From the NCBI GenBank assembly GCA_021786825.1, contig JAJYMS010000236.1, positions 1 through 47,211 on the forward strand: a stretch of DNA of 47,211 nt, given 5' to 3'. Below, piece by piece: positions 26,102-35,515 of this stretch (its first letter is position 1; each line of letters begins with the position of its first letter). The translations under genes and the position numbers were made by a program. The DNA comes from Bacillota bacterium. Its GTDB lineage: Bacteria > Bacillota > Sulfobacillia > JAMDAP01 > JAJYMS01. Under the pieces are notes generated by a model. The model was not told the origin of the DNA. It ran no database searches and saw only the letters and a program-made list of their open reading frames with translations.

Positions 26102-26653
26102 TTAATGCGGTGCCTCGAGCCGCAACTCATCAACAGCCTTGATCGCCGCAAGCGCTTCCTCGATTGAAACATGTGGCTTCAACTCGTGAAGGCGAAGCGC
26201 ACGGCCTTTTTCCGCCTGGTCAACGCCCTCCTCTTCTTCAGTCACGTAAAGGGCAGTGGCAAGTCGTTCCAATTCCGCTACTCCCTTTGGCGATAACTGC
26301 TTGGCAACAAACTCTATCCCTTGCTGATAATCGCGAAGTGTTTTTCGAAAACGATCCATCAAGGCTGCAGCTAAGGCACCCGGTGAGAGCGAAGGTCCGT
26401 AGATGTTTGACCTGACTTGAAGCTCGATCAGGGAATCGACGCGCATGGCTGTAAGTTCGTCGCGAAGTTCGAAGGAAAAGGGACCGTGCTTATACAAGAT
26501 GAATCCGAACTCAGTTGGAACATAGAGCATCTCCTGCAGGAAGTACATGCATTTCTGGACATGCGTTTCCCCACACCAACTTCCCTCCTCCTTCATGTTG
26601 CTCAGGAGGGACAGGACCACAGCCTTTCGCTTCAGTTCCTCCACCTTTCTCAA
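26102..26653 (-). CDS. YwgA-like protein (partner of HD hydrolase)
   Basis: 183 residues. The N-terminal part (LKRKAVVLSLLSNMKEEGSW, CGETHVQKCMYFLQEML, FGFILYKHGPFSFELRDEL) has the pattern of the YwgA family, which is related to the Panacea/SocA-type antitoxin-like fold in having a small helical body that meets a partner protein. In Bacillus subtilis ywgA lies beside ywfO, an HD-domain gene, and the same order occurs here. The TTG start overlaps the stop of the HD gene by four bases, so the two are translationally coupled. Function unknown; regulation or inhibition of the HD enzyme is a fair inference. Confidence 0.7.
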   Translation of the reverse strand: MRKVEELKRKAVVLSLLSNMKEEGSWCGETHVQKCMYFLQEMLYVPTEFGFILYKHGPFSFELRDELTAMRVDSLIELQVRSNIYGPSLSPGALAAALMDRFRKTLRDYQQGIEFVAKQLSPKGVAELERLATALYVTEEEEGVDQAEKGRALRLHELKPHVSIEEALAAIKAVDELRLEAPH

Positions 26654-27963
26654 TCCTCCCCCGCGGCGAATTGTCGCAAAGTCGCTTCTCGGTTCTCCTT
26701 AAGCCATATTTCAGCCTCTTTGTGCTTGGCAGGCGAGATGAAAAGGTAATCCACCGCCACAACCGGCAGGTTTGTCAACGCATCTGACATGATGAGGGAA
26801 GAGGAAATCCTCTTGTCCCCGCACAGCACAGGGAAGTCCGGGGCACCACCCTCTTGAACATACTTGTCCCACCTAATGTTCTGTTTACCAAACTTCTCCT
26901 GGGCAGCGGCATACAGCACACGGCCGGGTTCTGGGTGAAGCTTGATGTCACCGGGGTTCCGCTCATAAGCGACCCTGAAGTGCTCGCGGCACACAATACG
27001 CCGGGCATGGTCGTGCCCGGGAAGCGACGAATCTCGGGCTGCAGCCCTGATGCCTGCCATGATCTCATTGTCGGTGGTCTTCAAATGCTCATCAAGACTA
27101 GTGGGGAACTTGCCATCCGGTAGCCACTCCACAAGAAAATCCTTCAAATGAATGTCATAAGATCTTCGAATTCGATGGAAATAGACCTGGGTGTACATGA
27201 AGTAGCGGGCCAGAAGCAACGCCTCCGCAGCGTGCAGGCCCCCCTCCTCCACTCCCAGGGCAGGTTCCTGCGAATCACCGGCCTCCCGTGGTAAGATCCT
27301 TAATGTATCGATGAGACGGTAGTGGTCGAACTTGCCGTAGGCCACACCTGCGTGGTGCGAATCGCGTAATAGGTAGTCGATGCGATCCACACCAAATGCG
27401 TCTCCTACTATGATCTCAGAAAGAATAGCCTCCCAGTCTGTAAACGGCGCCTCCCTGAAGTACTTGGGGCCGACGGCAAGTTTGGCAATATGTTCAATGC
27501 GAACGGGAGGATTCACCTTGTCCCAAATAGGCTTCATGTGATCACTAAGGATCAGTTCTTTGGTAAGACGTTCGTGTTTCCAACCGTCTGGCAGCAAATC
27601 CTTCTCAGCTGCATGCGAGAAAGGGAGGTGCCCAATATCATGACAAAGGGCAGCTATCCGAAGGACGTTTCGCCAATAGCCGACTTCATGTTCCCTAAGT
27701 TCTGGGATCAGGTCTTTGATTTTCTCGTGGACGTTATCCGGGTGGGTCACCACATCAAAGACGCGTCCGGCAAGTTCCATCACCCCCAGTGAATGTTCGA
27801 AACGCCGGTGAGTAGCACCGGGATACACCAAGTACGAAAGGGCCAATTGGTGAATGTGACGTAGCCTCTGAAACGGTTCCGAGTCAAGTACCAACCGTTC
27901 AGAAGAGTCAAGACGAATGAAGCCGTGAATCGGGTCTCTAATCTCGTGACTACTTTTCACCAT
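26650..27963 (-). CDS. HD-superfamily phosphohydrolase (YwfO/dNTPase-like)
   Basis: 437 residues with the HD signature: RFEHSLGVMELA supplies the first His (about residue 55), ALCHDIGHLPFSHA the His-Asp pair (about 108), and IVGDAFGVDRIDYLLRDSHH the final Asp. RDPIHGFIRLDSSERLVLDS is the YwfO/SAMHD1-like N-terminus. Relatives hydrolyse dNTPs, and YwfO can also act on (p)ppGpp-like or nucleotide substrates; the substrate here is not known. The ATG at 27963 with an AAGGAC ribosome binding site is preferred over a GTG ten codons earlier. It lies downstream of the BREX operon, and dNTP depletion is a known antiviral strategy, but the housekeeping pairing in Bacillus argues for caution. Confidence 0.85.
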   Translation of the reverse strand: MVKSSHEIRDPIHGFIRLDSSERLVLDSEPFQRLRHIHQLALSYLVYPGATHRRFEHSLGVMELAGRVFDVVTHPDNVHEKIKDLIPELREHEVGYWRNVLRIAALCHDIGHLPFSHAAEKDLLPDGWKHERLTKELILSDHMKPIWDKVNPPVRIEHIAKLAVGPKYFREAPFTDWEAILSEIIVGDAFGVDRIDYLLRDSHHAGVAYGKFDHYRLIDTLRILPREAGDSQEPALGVEEGGLHAAEALLLARYFMYTQVYFHRIRRSYDIHLKDFLVEWLPDGKFPTSLDEHLKTTDNEIMAGIRAAARDSSLPGHDHARRIVCREHFRVAYERNPGDIKLHPEPGRVLYAAAQEKFGKQNIRWDKYVQEGGAPDFPVLCGDKRISSSLIMSDALTNLPVVAVDYLFISPAKHKEAEIWLKENREATLRQFAAGED

Positions 27964-28061
27964 GATCTGTCCTTTCCCCTTCGGAATTCTCACGCCTCCG
28001 ACGGATTTATCCCGAATCCATTCTACTCCATGGGCGAACTTATGTTCGTCATGTCGGCTTC

Positions 28062-28091
28062 ATTATAGTTCTAGTTAACGTCTCCGCGCAA
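28062..28091 (-). promoter_or_regulatory. Predicted sigma-A promoter of the HD gene
   Basis: On the minus strand TTGCGC (28086-28091) and a perfect TATAAT (28062-28067) are 18 bases apart. The -10 is about 100 bases upstream of the HD gene ATG. Confidence 0.6.
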
Positions 28092-28411
28092 GGCGAACAG
28101 AGGAAGTTATTGGAGTTATGAAGCAGGGCCTACGCCACAGCGGCTGAAACGGCCTCATGGTTACTCTTGCGTAACCTATCTACCGTGGACGTTGGGGTCA
28201 TATAGTAGCACACGGCGCCTGTCGACTAGTCGGGACGCTCGCCTGCCAGCCGTGGAATCTGCCTCTCCGGGTAGTTGACCCGTCCCGGAGTATTGACATA
28301 ACAAAAACTGGTTCCAGGATTGGAGTCTGGATACCGTTAAAGTATCACTCATTGATTTGATTTGAGCGTTGCTGCTCCCCCCCAAAGACCGCACTGCATC
28401 CGTAACAAAAA
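28092..28411. other. Intergenic after brxL, one hairpin, no gene seen
   Basis: CTCCGGG at 28265-28271 pairs with CCCGGAG at 28284-28290, which could end the BREX transcript, but no T-run follows. No open frame here has recognisable content. The sequence is less GC-rich than the operon. Confidence 0.45.
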
Positions 28412-30448
28412 TCAGTTCAACCCCAGAGCTTTCAGGGCCGCGGTCAGAGGGTCGGCGTAGAATATCGGATCGACTTTCTCCACGATCTCCCCGGAGACTT
28501 CAAGGAAGTGGCGCTTGTTCTCAAGCGGTACTAGTGCCCGCTTGGCGCCGTTGTCCATGGCCACCTGCAGCGGCTCGGCCAGGGAGCGAACGCCGCGAAG
28601 GTTCCCCTGGATCGTGAGGTCACCCAGGATCACCAGCGCCGGCAGGGCCGGCTGTCGCTTTAGGGCGGAGTAGATAGCTACGAACAAAGCCACCCCGACC
28701 TCACCCTCCACTCGGCTGTTCAGGAGATCGATGGCCTCCACGTGGAGGTCCGTCGTCTCCATGTCCCAGCCCAGGCCCAGTTCCACTTTGTGGGCCTGCA
28801 GATAGGCAAAAGCGCGGTTCAGCGAATCTCGCACCGGCCCGACAATGCCGCCGGCAGCCTTCAGCTTCCCCGTCCCGGCGGCAGTTCCCACTTCAATTCG
28901 GTACAAGGTTACGCGGCCTTCATCCCCCACGGCGGCAGTATACACAGTCCCGGGAGCCAGCGGATCCCCGGCAATCGCATTGCGGCCGCCCTCCTCCGGC
29001 ACCCCCACGAATCGCTCCTGCCGGGTCTCCTGGTCGATGTAGGAGAAGCTGGTCTGATGGAATTCAAAGGCCCCCATCTTCTTCAGTTGTTCTTTTACCC
29101 GCCTACGCCCTTCCAGGGCCAGGTCCAGGTACTCGCTCAACTGCTCTTTTCCGAAAATCCCGTTGGGATGCAAGAGCTTGAGGAAGGCGGCCACTGTCTT
29201 GCGCACCGCCTTGGCGTCACGGGCATTGAGGTGTTTGCCCAGGGCAAAGTGATGCTCCAGGGCCTCGGCGAAGTTGTGCTTGCGGAGCGCCCGCAGCGCC
29301 TCAGCCAGGTAGTCGACAACGAAACCGTAGCGGTCCGTGAAGAACTCCGCGGCCATCTTGGGGACTTCCCAGCCGGGCAGGTAGAGGTGGAAGCGATCGA
29401 TGAGAGCCATGTCCTGCATGGCCTCGGGGAGGGGCTGGAGCAGGTGGCTGGATTTGACCAGTACCTCCACCGGCTGGTTGATGTTCCCGACGAAGACGAG
29501 GGAACCCTCGGCGACGATCTCCTCCTTCCCACGGCTGAAGGAACCAGCCTCCATGTAGTCTTTCAGGATCTGCACGCCAGTTTTGTCCGAGAACTGTATC
29601 CCCGCCACCTCGTCGAAGGCCACCACGTCCCAGAGACCCACCAGGCCTACCTTGTTTGTCGCCATGTTATGGAACAGGTTGGCCACCGTCGTCTTGCCAC
29701 CGGAGACAAGGATGGCGTAGGGCGAGACCTCGCGATAGACGAAGGACTTGCCAGTCCCGCGGGGGCCCAACTCAATCAGGTTGTAGTTGCTCTCCACCAA
29801 GGGAATGAGGCGCGCAAGCAGGAGGAGCTTCAACCGTCGGGGGAAGGTAGCGGGCTCCATGCCCATACTGCGGAGGAGAAGGTCGATCCATTCGTCGGTG
29901 GTAAACTCGGCCCGCCCCCGGCAGTAGTCCGCCAGGTCGAAAGTGGCAAGCTGGATCGGCCTGAGTTCCCGGATGTAAAAGGGGCTGCGCTTGCCGGTAG
30001 CCGCGTCATCGAAACGGTAATCCATGTCTACCTGGGCCCAGACGCCGCCCTCCAGTAGCCGCTCGAACTCGCGGACATAGCGGTCCGGGATGTGCACGTG
30101 GTTATCACCGAAGTTGACCAGTTCGGCCCAGTACTTGTCGTCGCTGGCCAGGAGGCGCACCTTTACCTTGTCGATGAAGGTGTACCGCCCCTGTTCCTTG
30201 ACCCGGGACTGGGCTTTGGCCGCTTCGTCCGGGCGGACGTAGTTGCGCGCAAGCGTGTCGTTGACCACGCGGAGGCCAACGTCGATGGCCGCCGGATCGT
30301 CGGAAGCGCAGTACTTGCCCAGTAGGTACTCAAGGACATATACGGGCACGTTGGCGCCGACTTTCACCTTGCGAACTAGATCCTTGCGCACAACCTTGCC
30401 GGAGAAGACGGCGTTAGCCTTCTGATCCAGCAGATCGGGTCCCGGCAC
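28412..30448 (-). CDS. brxL: BREX protein BrxL (AAA+ / Lon-like)
   Basis: 678 residues, normal for BrxL. An N-terminal region (RKDLVRKVKVGANVPVYVLE) is typical of the family. Walker A lies in LGPRGTGKSFVYREVSP (about residue 229), Walker B in WDVVAFDEVAGIQF, and the sensor region in FVGNINQPVEVL. A C-terminal Lon-like domain follows (VALFVAIYSALKRQPALPAL, then GDLTIQGNLRGVRSLAEP). BrxL forms MCM-like rings on DNA in type 1 and 4 BREX and is needed for defence. By eye the Lon catalytic Ser and Lys positions are not conserved here. The GTG at 30448 has GGAGGTGGGG upstream. Last gene of the BREX operon. Confidence 0.92.
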   Translation of the reverse strand: MPGPDLLDQKANAVFSGKVVRKDLVRKVKVGANVPVYVLEYLLGKYCASDDPAAIDVGLRVVNDTLARNYVRPDEAAKAQSRVKEQGRYTFIDKVKVRLLASDDKYWAELVNFGDNHVHIPDRYVREFERLLEGGVWAQVDMDYRFDDAATGKRSPFYIRELRPIQLATFDLADYCRGRAEFTTDEWIDLLLRSMGMEPATFPRRLKLLLLARLIPLVESNYNLIELGPRGTGKSFVYREVSPYAILVSGGKTTVANLFHNMATNKVGLVGLWDVVAFDEVAGIQFSDKTGVQILKDYMEAGSFSRGKEEIVAEGSLVFVGNINQPVEVLVKSSHLLQPLPEAMQDMALIDRFHLYLPGWEVPKMAAEFFTDRYGFVVDYLAEALRALRKHNFAEALEHHFALGKHLNARDAKAVRKTVAAFLKLLHPNGIFGKEQLSEYLDLALEGRRRVKEQLKKMGAFEFHQTSFSYIDQETRQERFVGVPEEGGRNAIAGDPLAPGTVYTAAVGDEGRVTLYRIEVGTAAGTGKLKAAGGIVGPVRDSLNRAFAYLQAHKVELGLGWDMETTDLHVEAIDLLNSRVEGEVGVALFVAIYSALKRQPALPALVILGDLTIQGNLRGVRSLAEPLQVAMDNGAKRALVPLENKRHFLEVSGEIVEKVDPIFYADPLTAALKALGLN

Positions 30449-30574
30449 GGCCCCACCTCCACGGGTTCGCAACGCTAATGTGCGCTAATGGCCACTGTTG
30501 CTTCCGCTATTTCGCCGCCCACCTTCCACTGACCTTCCAGGCGTCTTGGAGTGATGCCCGGGGCGGTCATCCCC

Positions 30575-33109
30575 CTACATCGCCAGATCAAATTTGACGT
30601 CCCTGGACGCTAGCACGGCGCCAGTCGCCGCGTCGAGGAGCTGGATGGATAGCGTCCCTGTCCCTTCCGCACCTTGCATCATTAGGGTAATATGGTTGTC
30701 CTGGCCCGCGCTGAGGACGACCTCCTGGGTCGCTGGGTCGTATCCTTCAACCGCAGTGGCGGCAAAAGCTACCTCCTGGCCGCCAGCCACGCCTACGCAG
30801 CGCACGCGACGCTCGGATGTACTCAGGAAGGTACCCTGATCGTATCGCACCGTTACCGTGAAGATGCGGTTGGTGATACGGTCGCGGGCCGTCCGCAGGG
30901 TGAAGGCATCTTCCTTTGTGGGGTCGGGAGCCGCCGCCAGGCGGAAGGTGAGCACAGGAACCACCAGTTCCTGAAGAGACAGTCCACCGTGGAAATAGGC
31001 CTGGTTACCGCCGGCAACCTTGAAAGCGCCAAGGCCACGAGGGAAGGCGAATTCCAGGTCGCCCCCCACCCCCAGGTCCACCGCCTTGAAACGTAAGTAC
31101 TTCTCAGAAACTGCGCCGCCCCGCCCGATCCAGCACCGGCGGTGCAGTTCCACCGTGTGGCCGCCGGGGGGATCCACCTTCATGGCCTCGGAGAGTTCCT
31201 CGCCCAGCAGGTAGCCGTGGTCGGCAGCGATGACGAAACGGGAGACCCCGGCCTTTGCCAGCTTGCGGACTGTCTTTAACAGGTTGAAGAGCAGGGGAGT
31301 CATCACCTGGCGGGCCAGGTGGACGCTATCCCGCTCGCCGATGTCGTCGATCTCCTGAGAGCGCACCACGAGCAACCGCTTGCCCTCCAAGCGTGCGGCC
31401 AGGGCTTTCTGCCCCAACGAGAGGAGCGAGTCTAAGGGCATGTCCACAACGGCACCGCCAAGGGTTGCATCAAGGAACCTCATCCGCTCCGGGCTGGTGG
31501 CAAGCACCCGGCCGGCTACCTCGGCCACCGCCTTCCCACCGGCTTCTATGACAGCCATCCCCTTCTCCGCACCCCGGAGAAGAGCAGCCATGCCAATCCG
31601 GGTAATCGTGGGAGGAACGGCCACCGCCGGTCGAATGGACTGATCCTCTGCATCCGGCAACCGCTCCAGCAGATCAACGCCCATTTCGTAGCGGAGGGCA
31701 TCCACCAGAAAGAAAGCAACCGGCTCCGTTTGTAGTGCAGGCGCCACTTCGGACTGGAAGACATCGGCCTGGTGCTCGATGCGGCCGAAGTCAAACCCGT
31801 GGTCCTTGATAGCAGCCAGGAAATCTTCGGCCAGGCGCTCGCAGGCCTGGTGATGGGCCTCGCGGGCAGCCCGCACGAGATCGTCCAGGGCAACGTCCTC
31901 CTCCGACTCGGCCAGCCGCCACTCCAGCAACCGGTAAAAGGTATCGGCCAGGTACCAGGCGCCGACACCCGTTTCAGATTGGGCGTACAGGCGGACGAAA
32001 GCCTCCGGCGTCCACCTTTGCGAACGCACCTCAGCCTCTACCCACCTAGCTTCCTGCACCAGCCGCACGGCCATCCCCGCGGCCTGCCACTGGACGCCCA
32101 AATGCTGATCGTGCTTGACCCAGAAAGAAGATGCCCTGCCCTCCAGCAGCCGTAGCGCATCGCCTACCCGCCCCTGGGCAACAAGGTCGGGCAGGGCCGC
32201 GAGGATGACCTCCGCCGCAAACGGAAAGGTGTCCGAACCACCGAGGTCGGTGGCCCTGAGCCCCAGATCCCGCAGGCGATACTCCTCCTGCACCTGGCGG
32301 GCGAGGGTGATATAGGTGTCCCTCGCCGGCTCAAGAGCGCGCAAGTGGCTGGCCGCCCGCTGGCATGCCTCCACCTGCTGCGGCCTCGCCGCCAGGGCCA
32401 AACGGGACAGGGCGGGAACCTCAACTTCTGCATTCAGGCCAGCCAGGAACTCATTGACGAGGAGGTGCCGCCCAAGACGTCGCTTGAACTCCGCGTGAGT
32501 GGCCGGACCGTCCGGCGGCAGCCCGAAAGCCTCAGCCAGAAGCCGGGCCAGGTCCGGCAGTGCGCCCTTTGCATCCAAGACCTTCTCCATCTCCGGTTCG
32601 ACGAGGTAACGGACAGCAATCTCGTGAGGGGTGGTGGTCCCGAAAATCATGGGGATCACCCCGCGGCCGGCCGCCCCTGGCTCACCCAAGCGGTCCAGAT
32701 CCTCCAGGGTGAGCTTTTCGTTGGCCAGCAGGGCGTCCAACTCTGACGGGGCATAGACCGACTGCAGCGCCTGCCGCGCAACCGTCTCCAGCGTGGCGTC
32801 GAATATGCCGCCGGCCTTGGCCACGCCCAGGAGCACGTCCGAGCGCTCGTCCAGCCGCGGCGCTGGGACGTAGATGAGCAGGCAGTCTAACACAGCCATG
32901 TTTTCGGTCCCATATCGGGTAAACAGGTCCTCCACCTCGCGGCGGAGGCGGAAGTAACTGCCTTGGAACCGCACCACCCGCGCGCCGCCCAGGGTCAGGT
33001 TTTCAGCGAACCCCTTAAAGGCGCAGTCCGAGTCGTACCATATGAGGACACGTTGTTCACGGAGCTTCTTCCGGATCTCCTCGATCACCCATTGGCTGAC
33101 CTTTCCCAT
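30575..33109 (-). CDS. pglZ: BREX protein PglZ
   Basis: 844 residues, the usual PglZ length. The alkaline-phosphatase-like core has FFLVDALRYEMGVDLLERL (about residue 470) and RFVIAADHGYLLGEELS (about 626), the metal-ligand segments of the PglZ domain. The N-terminal part starts VLIWYDSDCAFKGFAENL, common in type 1 PglZ. PglZ is a metal-dependent phosphodiesterase-type subunit of BREX and binds BrxB. The ATG at 33109 has AGGGGCCT upstream. The gap to the pglX C-terminal gene is about 370 bases and contains a gene remnant. Confidence 0.92.
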   Translation of the reverse strand: MGKVSQWVIEEIRKKLREQRVLIWYDSDCAFKGFAENLTLGGARVVRFQGSYFRLRREVEDLFTRYGTENMAVLDCLLIYVPAPRLDERSDVLLGVAKAGGIFDATLETVARQALQSVYAPSELDALLANEKLTLEDLDRLGEPGAAGRGVIPMIFGTTTPHEIAVRYLVEPEMEKVLDAKGALPDLARLLAEAFGLPPDGPATHAEFKRRLGRHLLVNEFLAGLNAEVEVPALSRLALAARPQQVEACQRAASHLRALEPARDTYITLARQVQEEYRLRDLGLRATDLGGSDTFPFAAEVILAALPDLVAQGRVGDALRLLEGRASSFWVKHDQHLGVQWQAAGMAVRLVQEARWVEAEVRSQRWTPEAFVRLYAQSETGVGAWYLADTFYRLLEWRLAESEEDVALDDLVRAAREAHHQACERLAEDFLAAIKDHGFDFGRIEHQADVFQSEVAPALQTEPVAFFLVDALRYEMGVDLLERLPDAEDQSIRPAVAVPPTITRIGMAALLRGAEKGMAVIEAGGKAVAEVAGRVLATSPERMRFLDATLGGAVVDMPLDSLLSLGQKALAARLEGKRLLVVRSQEIDDIGERDSVHLARQVMTPLLFNLLKTVRKLAKAGVSRFVIAADHGYLLGEELSEAMKVDPPGGHTVELHRRCWIGRGGAVSEKYLRFKAVDLGVGGDLEFAFPRGLGAFKVAGGNQAYFHGGLSLQELVVPVLTFRLAAAPDPTKEDAFTLRTARDRITNRIFTVTVRYDQGTFLSTSERRVRCVGVAGGQEVAFAATAVEGYDPATQEVVLSAGQDNHITLMMQGAEGTGTLSIQLLDAATGAVLASRDVKFDLAM

Positions 33110-33301
33110 AGGCCCCTCCTCTTGGACCGCGACGCTTAAACCAGCACCCTGGCTCGGAGCATTTGCTCAATCTGAGGTCCTCAGGCTGAATCTTCTCCAC
33201 CATCACGCGGTAAAGTTATAGGCGGCTAACCACCTGCTGCCGGTGTTCCTCCCGTTTCCGGGCGGGCTCCACCAACTCCACAGTGAGGAATTCGCGCCCC
33301 T

Positions 33302-33475
33302 TCAGAACCATCCACTTGATAGGGCGGATGCTAGGTCGCTAGCCAGGAGGTGGTGTTTCCTGGCGCGCTCCTCGCGGATGACCTCTTCCGCAACGCTGCG
33401 GAATTCGTCCCCTCCCGCTTTCGCCCCAACCTTGAAGAGCTGTCGCAACAGACGGCCCTCCGCCACCGTACTCAT
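33302..33475 (-). pseudogene. AAA-ATPase N-terminal remnant between pglX and pglZ
   Basis: The ATG at 33475 lies six bases after the pglX-C stop and has GAGAGG upstream. It gives 57 residues with EGRLLRQLFKVGAKAGGDEF, VAEEVIREERARKHHLL and ASDL. This pattern (a helix, G-D-x-x-F, then a long E-rich helix and H-x-x-LA-x-x-L) is like the N-terminus of AAA+ ATPases that pair with S8 proteases in mobile regions. A second stretch in another frame (KGREFLTVELVEPARKREEH) follows to about 33230. The rest is gone, so a two-gene insertion probably decayed here by deletion. Confidence 0.4.
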
Positions 33476-33481
33476 CCTCTC

Positions 33482-35515
33482 TCATCGTGACCGTTTACCC
33501 CCCGAAACGGCCAACCCCAGCCGTTTCGCCATCGAGGACCAGGGGTACTTGCCGGCCTGTAGTTCCTGCCAGGCCTTCGCCGCCTCTTTCCAAGGCACCA
33601 CCTGGTACAACGGGGCGATGTTCAGCAGCACACCGTCGTCCAAGTCCGGGTCATACCCCATGTGCGCCACTGTGCTGATCTGATCCCGGAACTGGCTCAA
33701 CTCCTCCAGTAACCTCTCTTGCGCCTCTGCCCGCCTGGCCAGTTCGTGTTCCTCCCGACGGTTGCCCGCCGTACGTGCGGCTGCCAGCCGTTCCTCGGTC
33801 TCCCGCGCCTTCTGCTCCTCGTACTGGATCTTCGGCTCCACGTAGGAGCGCAGCACGGTGAAGAGGGTGTCGTGGTTCAGGCGGTGGTAGTAGAGCCAGA
33901 CGGAGTAATTCTTGCGGCTGGAGCAAAGCTGCCAGAAAATCGGCGCCTTGCGCCGGCTCTTGCTGTACATTCTTATGTGGTAGGGGAAGAAATTGTTGCG
34001 CAGCCAGTCCCGCAAGTCCTTTACGCCGAGGAGCCGCCAGGCCTCCTCCTCGAGGGCCGCCGGGTCGCCGTCGGAGAAGAGGTGGGCGAGCACCTGCCTG
34101 ACCCGAGCCACGATATCCGCCGGGTGGCCCGGGTCGTCTACCAGGATGCCGTCCAACGGTACCCGGATGGGGTAGTCGGCAGGCGCTGCCCGCCCCAGCA
34201 GGCCGTCCCCACCCACCAGCATACCCGGCGAGCAGCGGGGCAGCGGATCGAAGGGGCCCGGCAACGGCGGCGGTTCGATGTCCCCCCTGCCAACACGCAC
34301 GTCCCAGCGGCCGAAGGCGCAGCCAACGGCGTAAGAGAGAACTGCCGCGATGAAGCCGGGATGATCCGTCGATGGTGCTTCGCTCTCATGGATGTCTTTT
34401 TCATCATCGCATTCCTCTGTCGCAGGATCGATTTTCTCCGTCGCAGATGCTTCGATAGCCCTCCGATCCTCATCACGGATCCCGTACAGGCCGTACACGA
34501 TCTTGTCGATTTCGTGCTGGCAGGCAGTTTGCTTTGCCCTCTCTTCCTGAAAAGTCATTTCCCATTGCTTGCAACGCTCAAACAGATCTTCTTTGGGCAC
34601 CCAGAAGAGCGCTGGGCGAATGAAAGAACGGCTGGGCTCGTCAGCGGTGTCAAGAGAGCGCTTCAGGTGAAAGTGGTATAAAGCCAATTTCCCTAACCGG
34701 CTGCCCTCAGATCGCGCCAGAGGCGGCAGCGGCGTCCGTTGAATGACGCCAACTTCAAAAGAACCGAAAGCCATCTGAAGAGAGATGAGTCCAGAGAAGG
34801 CTATGCTATTGGCGATTCCCAGAAACGAGCCGAGTTCTTTGACAGGAACGAAAGCGACGGGACCTTTGTCGGCAAATATACTTCCGGCACTGTAAGTGCG
34901 CATGTTGAATCCCTTCTGAGTACGCCGCGTCCACGTCAGGCCCGGGCGGAAGAAGTACTCCCTTTCCGTTTGCTTGAGCTGCCATACATTCGAGTAAAGC
35001 TTTCTCGTATTCGGATTGATTCGTGACTTTATTTCTTCGCCGTCGTCCCGCCAGTTCACCACCAGGTGGACGTCGGCGTAGTAGGGCGAATACTCCCCGC
35101 CCTTGGCAAAGGGCACCCAGTACTGCCCTCGTCGGGTGGCCTCGCGACAGACCTCCTGGTAGCGCCGCAGGGCCTCAGGGTCGCCCAGGTCCTCGGCCCG
35201 CGCCGGCACATGCAATATGCGCTCCGGTGGCACCTCCCACCAGGCGCGGACAAAGCGGAAGTCATCAGCGGTTGCGAGCCCCTGCTTAACCGTGCGCCCG
35301 CCGCCCTCGAAGCGCGGTAGTTCCCGAAACTTGCGCCGCAGGGCGTCGGAAACCCAGTAAGCGAAGGGCGAACCGGGTATAAGGCGCAAGCTGACCAGTT
35401 CGGCTGAATAGACGTTCCCATTGGCCTGTCCTGCGTTCAGGTCCTGAACTGTTTGGCGCAACGCCGGTTCCTTGTCTTCGACTCCCAACAGGCGAACGAA
35501 CAGGGACGTGGCCAT
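33482..35515 (-). CDS. pglX: PglX C-terminal polypeptide (recognition and C-terminal domains)
   Basis: 677 residues matching the second half of type 1 PglX. It begins with TSLFVRLLGVEDKEPALRQT, which in ordinary PglX follows directly after the methyltransferase core. Next come FRFVRAWWEVPP, YWVPFAKGGEYSPYYADVHL, the recognition region, and the C-terminal DYPIRVPLDGILVDD, WLRNNFFPYHIRMYSKSRRK, APIFWQL and QISTVAHMGYDPDLDDGV. The ATG at 35515 overlaps the stop of the embedded nuclease gene (TGATG) and has its own GGAGGGGCGGG, so it can be translated as a separate chain. Positions about 34350-35030 are more AT-rich than the flanks, suggesting an exchanged recognition domain. Confidence 0.9.
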   Translation of the reverse strand: MATSLFVRLLGVEDKEPALRQTVQDLNAGQANGNVYSAELVSLRLIPGSPFAYWVSDALRRKFRELPRFEGGGRTVKQGLATADDFRFVRAWWEVPPERILHVPARAEDLGDPEALRRYQEVCREATRRGQYWVPFAKGGEYSPYYADVHLVVNWRDDGEEIKSRINPNTRKLYSNVWQLKQTEREYFFRPGLTWTRRTQKGFNMRTYSAGSIFADKGPVAFVPVKELGSFLGIANSIAFSGLISLQMAFGSFEVGVIQRTPLPPLARSEGSRLGKLALYHFHLKRSLDTADEPSRSFIRPALFWVPKEDLFERCKQWEMTFQEERAKQTACQHEIDKIVYGLYGIRDEDRRAIEASATEKIDPATEECDDEKDIHESEAPSTDHPGFIAAVLSYAVGCAFGRWDVRVGRGDIEPPPLPGPFDPLPRCSPGMLVGGDGLLGRAAPADYPIRVPLDGILVDDPGHPADIVARVRQVLAHLFSDGDPAALEEEAWRLLGVKDLRDWLRNNFFPYHIRMYSKSRRKAPIFWQLCSSRKNYSVWLYYHRLNHDTLFTVLRSYVEPKIQYEEQKARETEERLAAARTAGNRREEHELARRAEAQERLLEELSQFRDQISTVAHMGYDPDLDDGVLLNIAPLYQVVPWKEAAKAWQELQAGKYPWSSMAKRLGLAVSGGKRSR

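Noticed and set aside
28176-28394. 72-residue minus-strand open frame after brxL
   Set aside because: No ribosome binding site, no recognisable motif, low-complexity end; probably chance.
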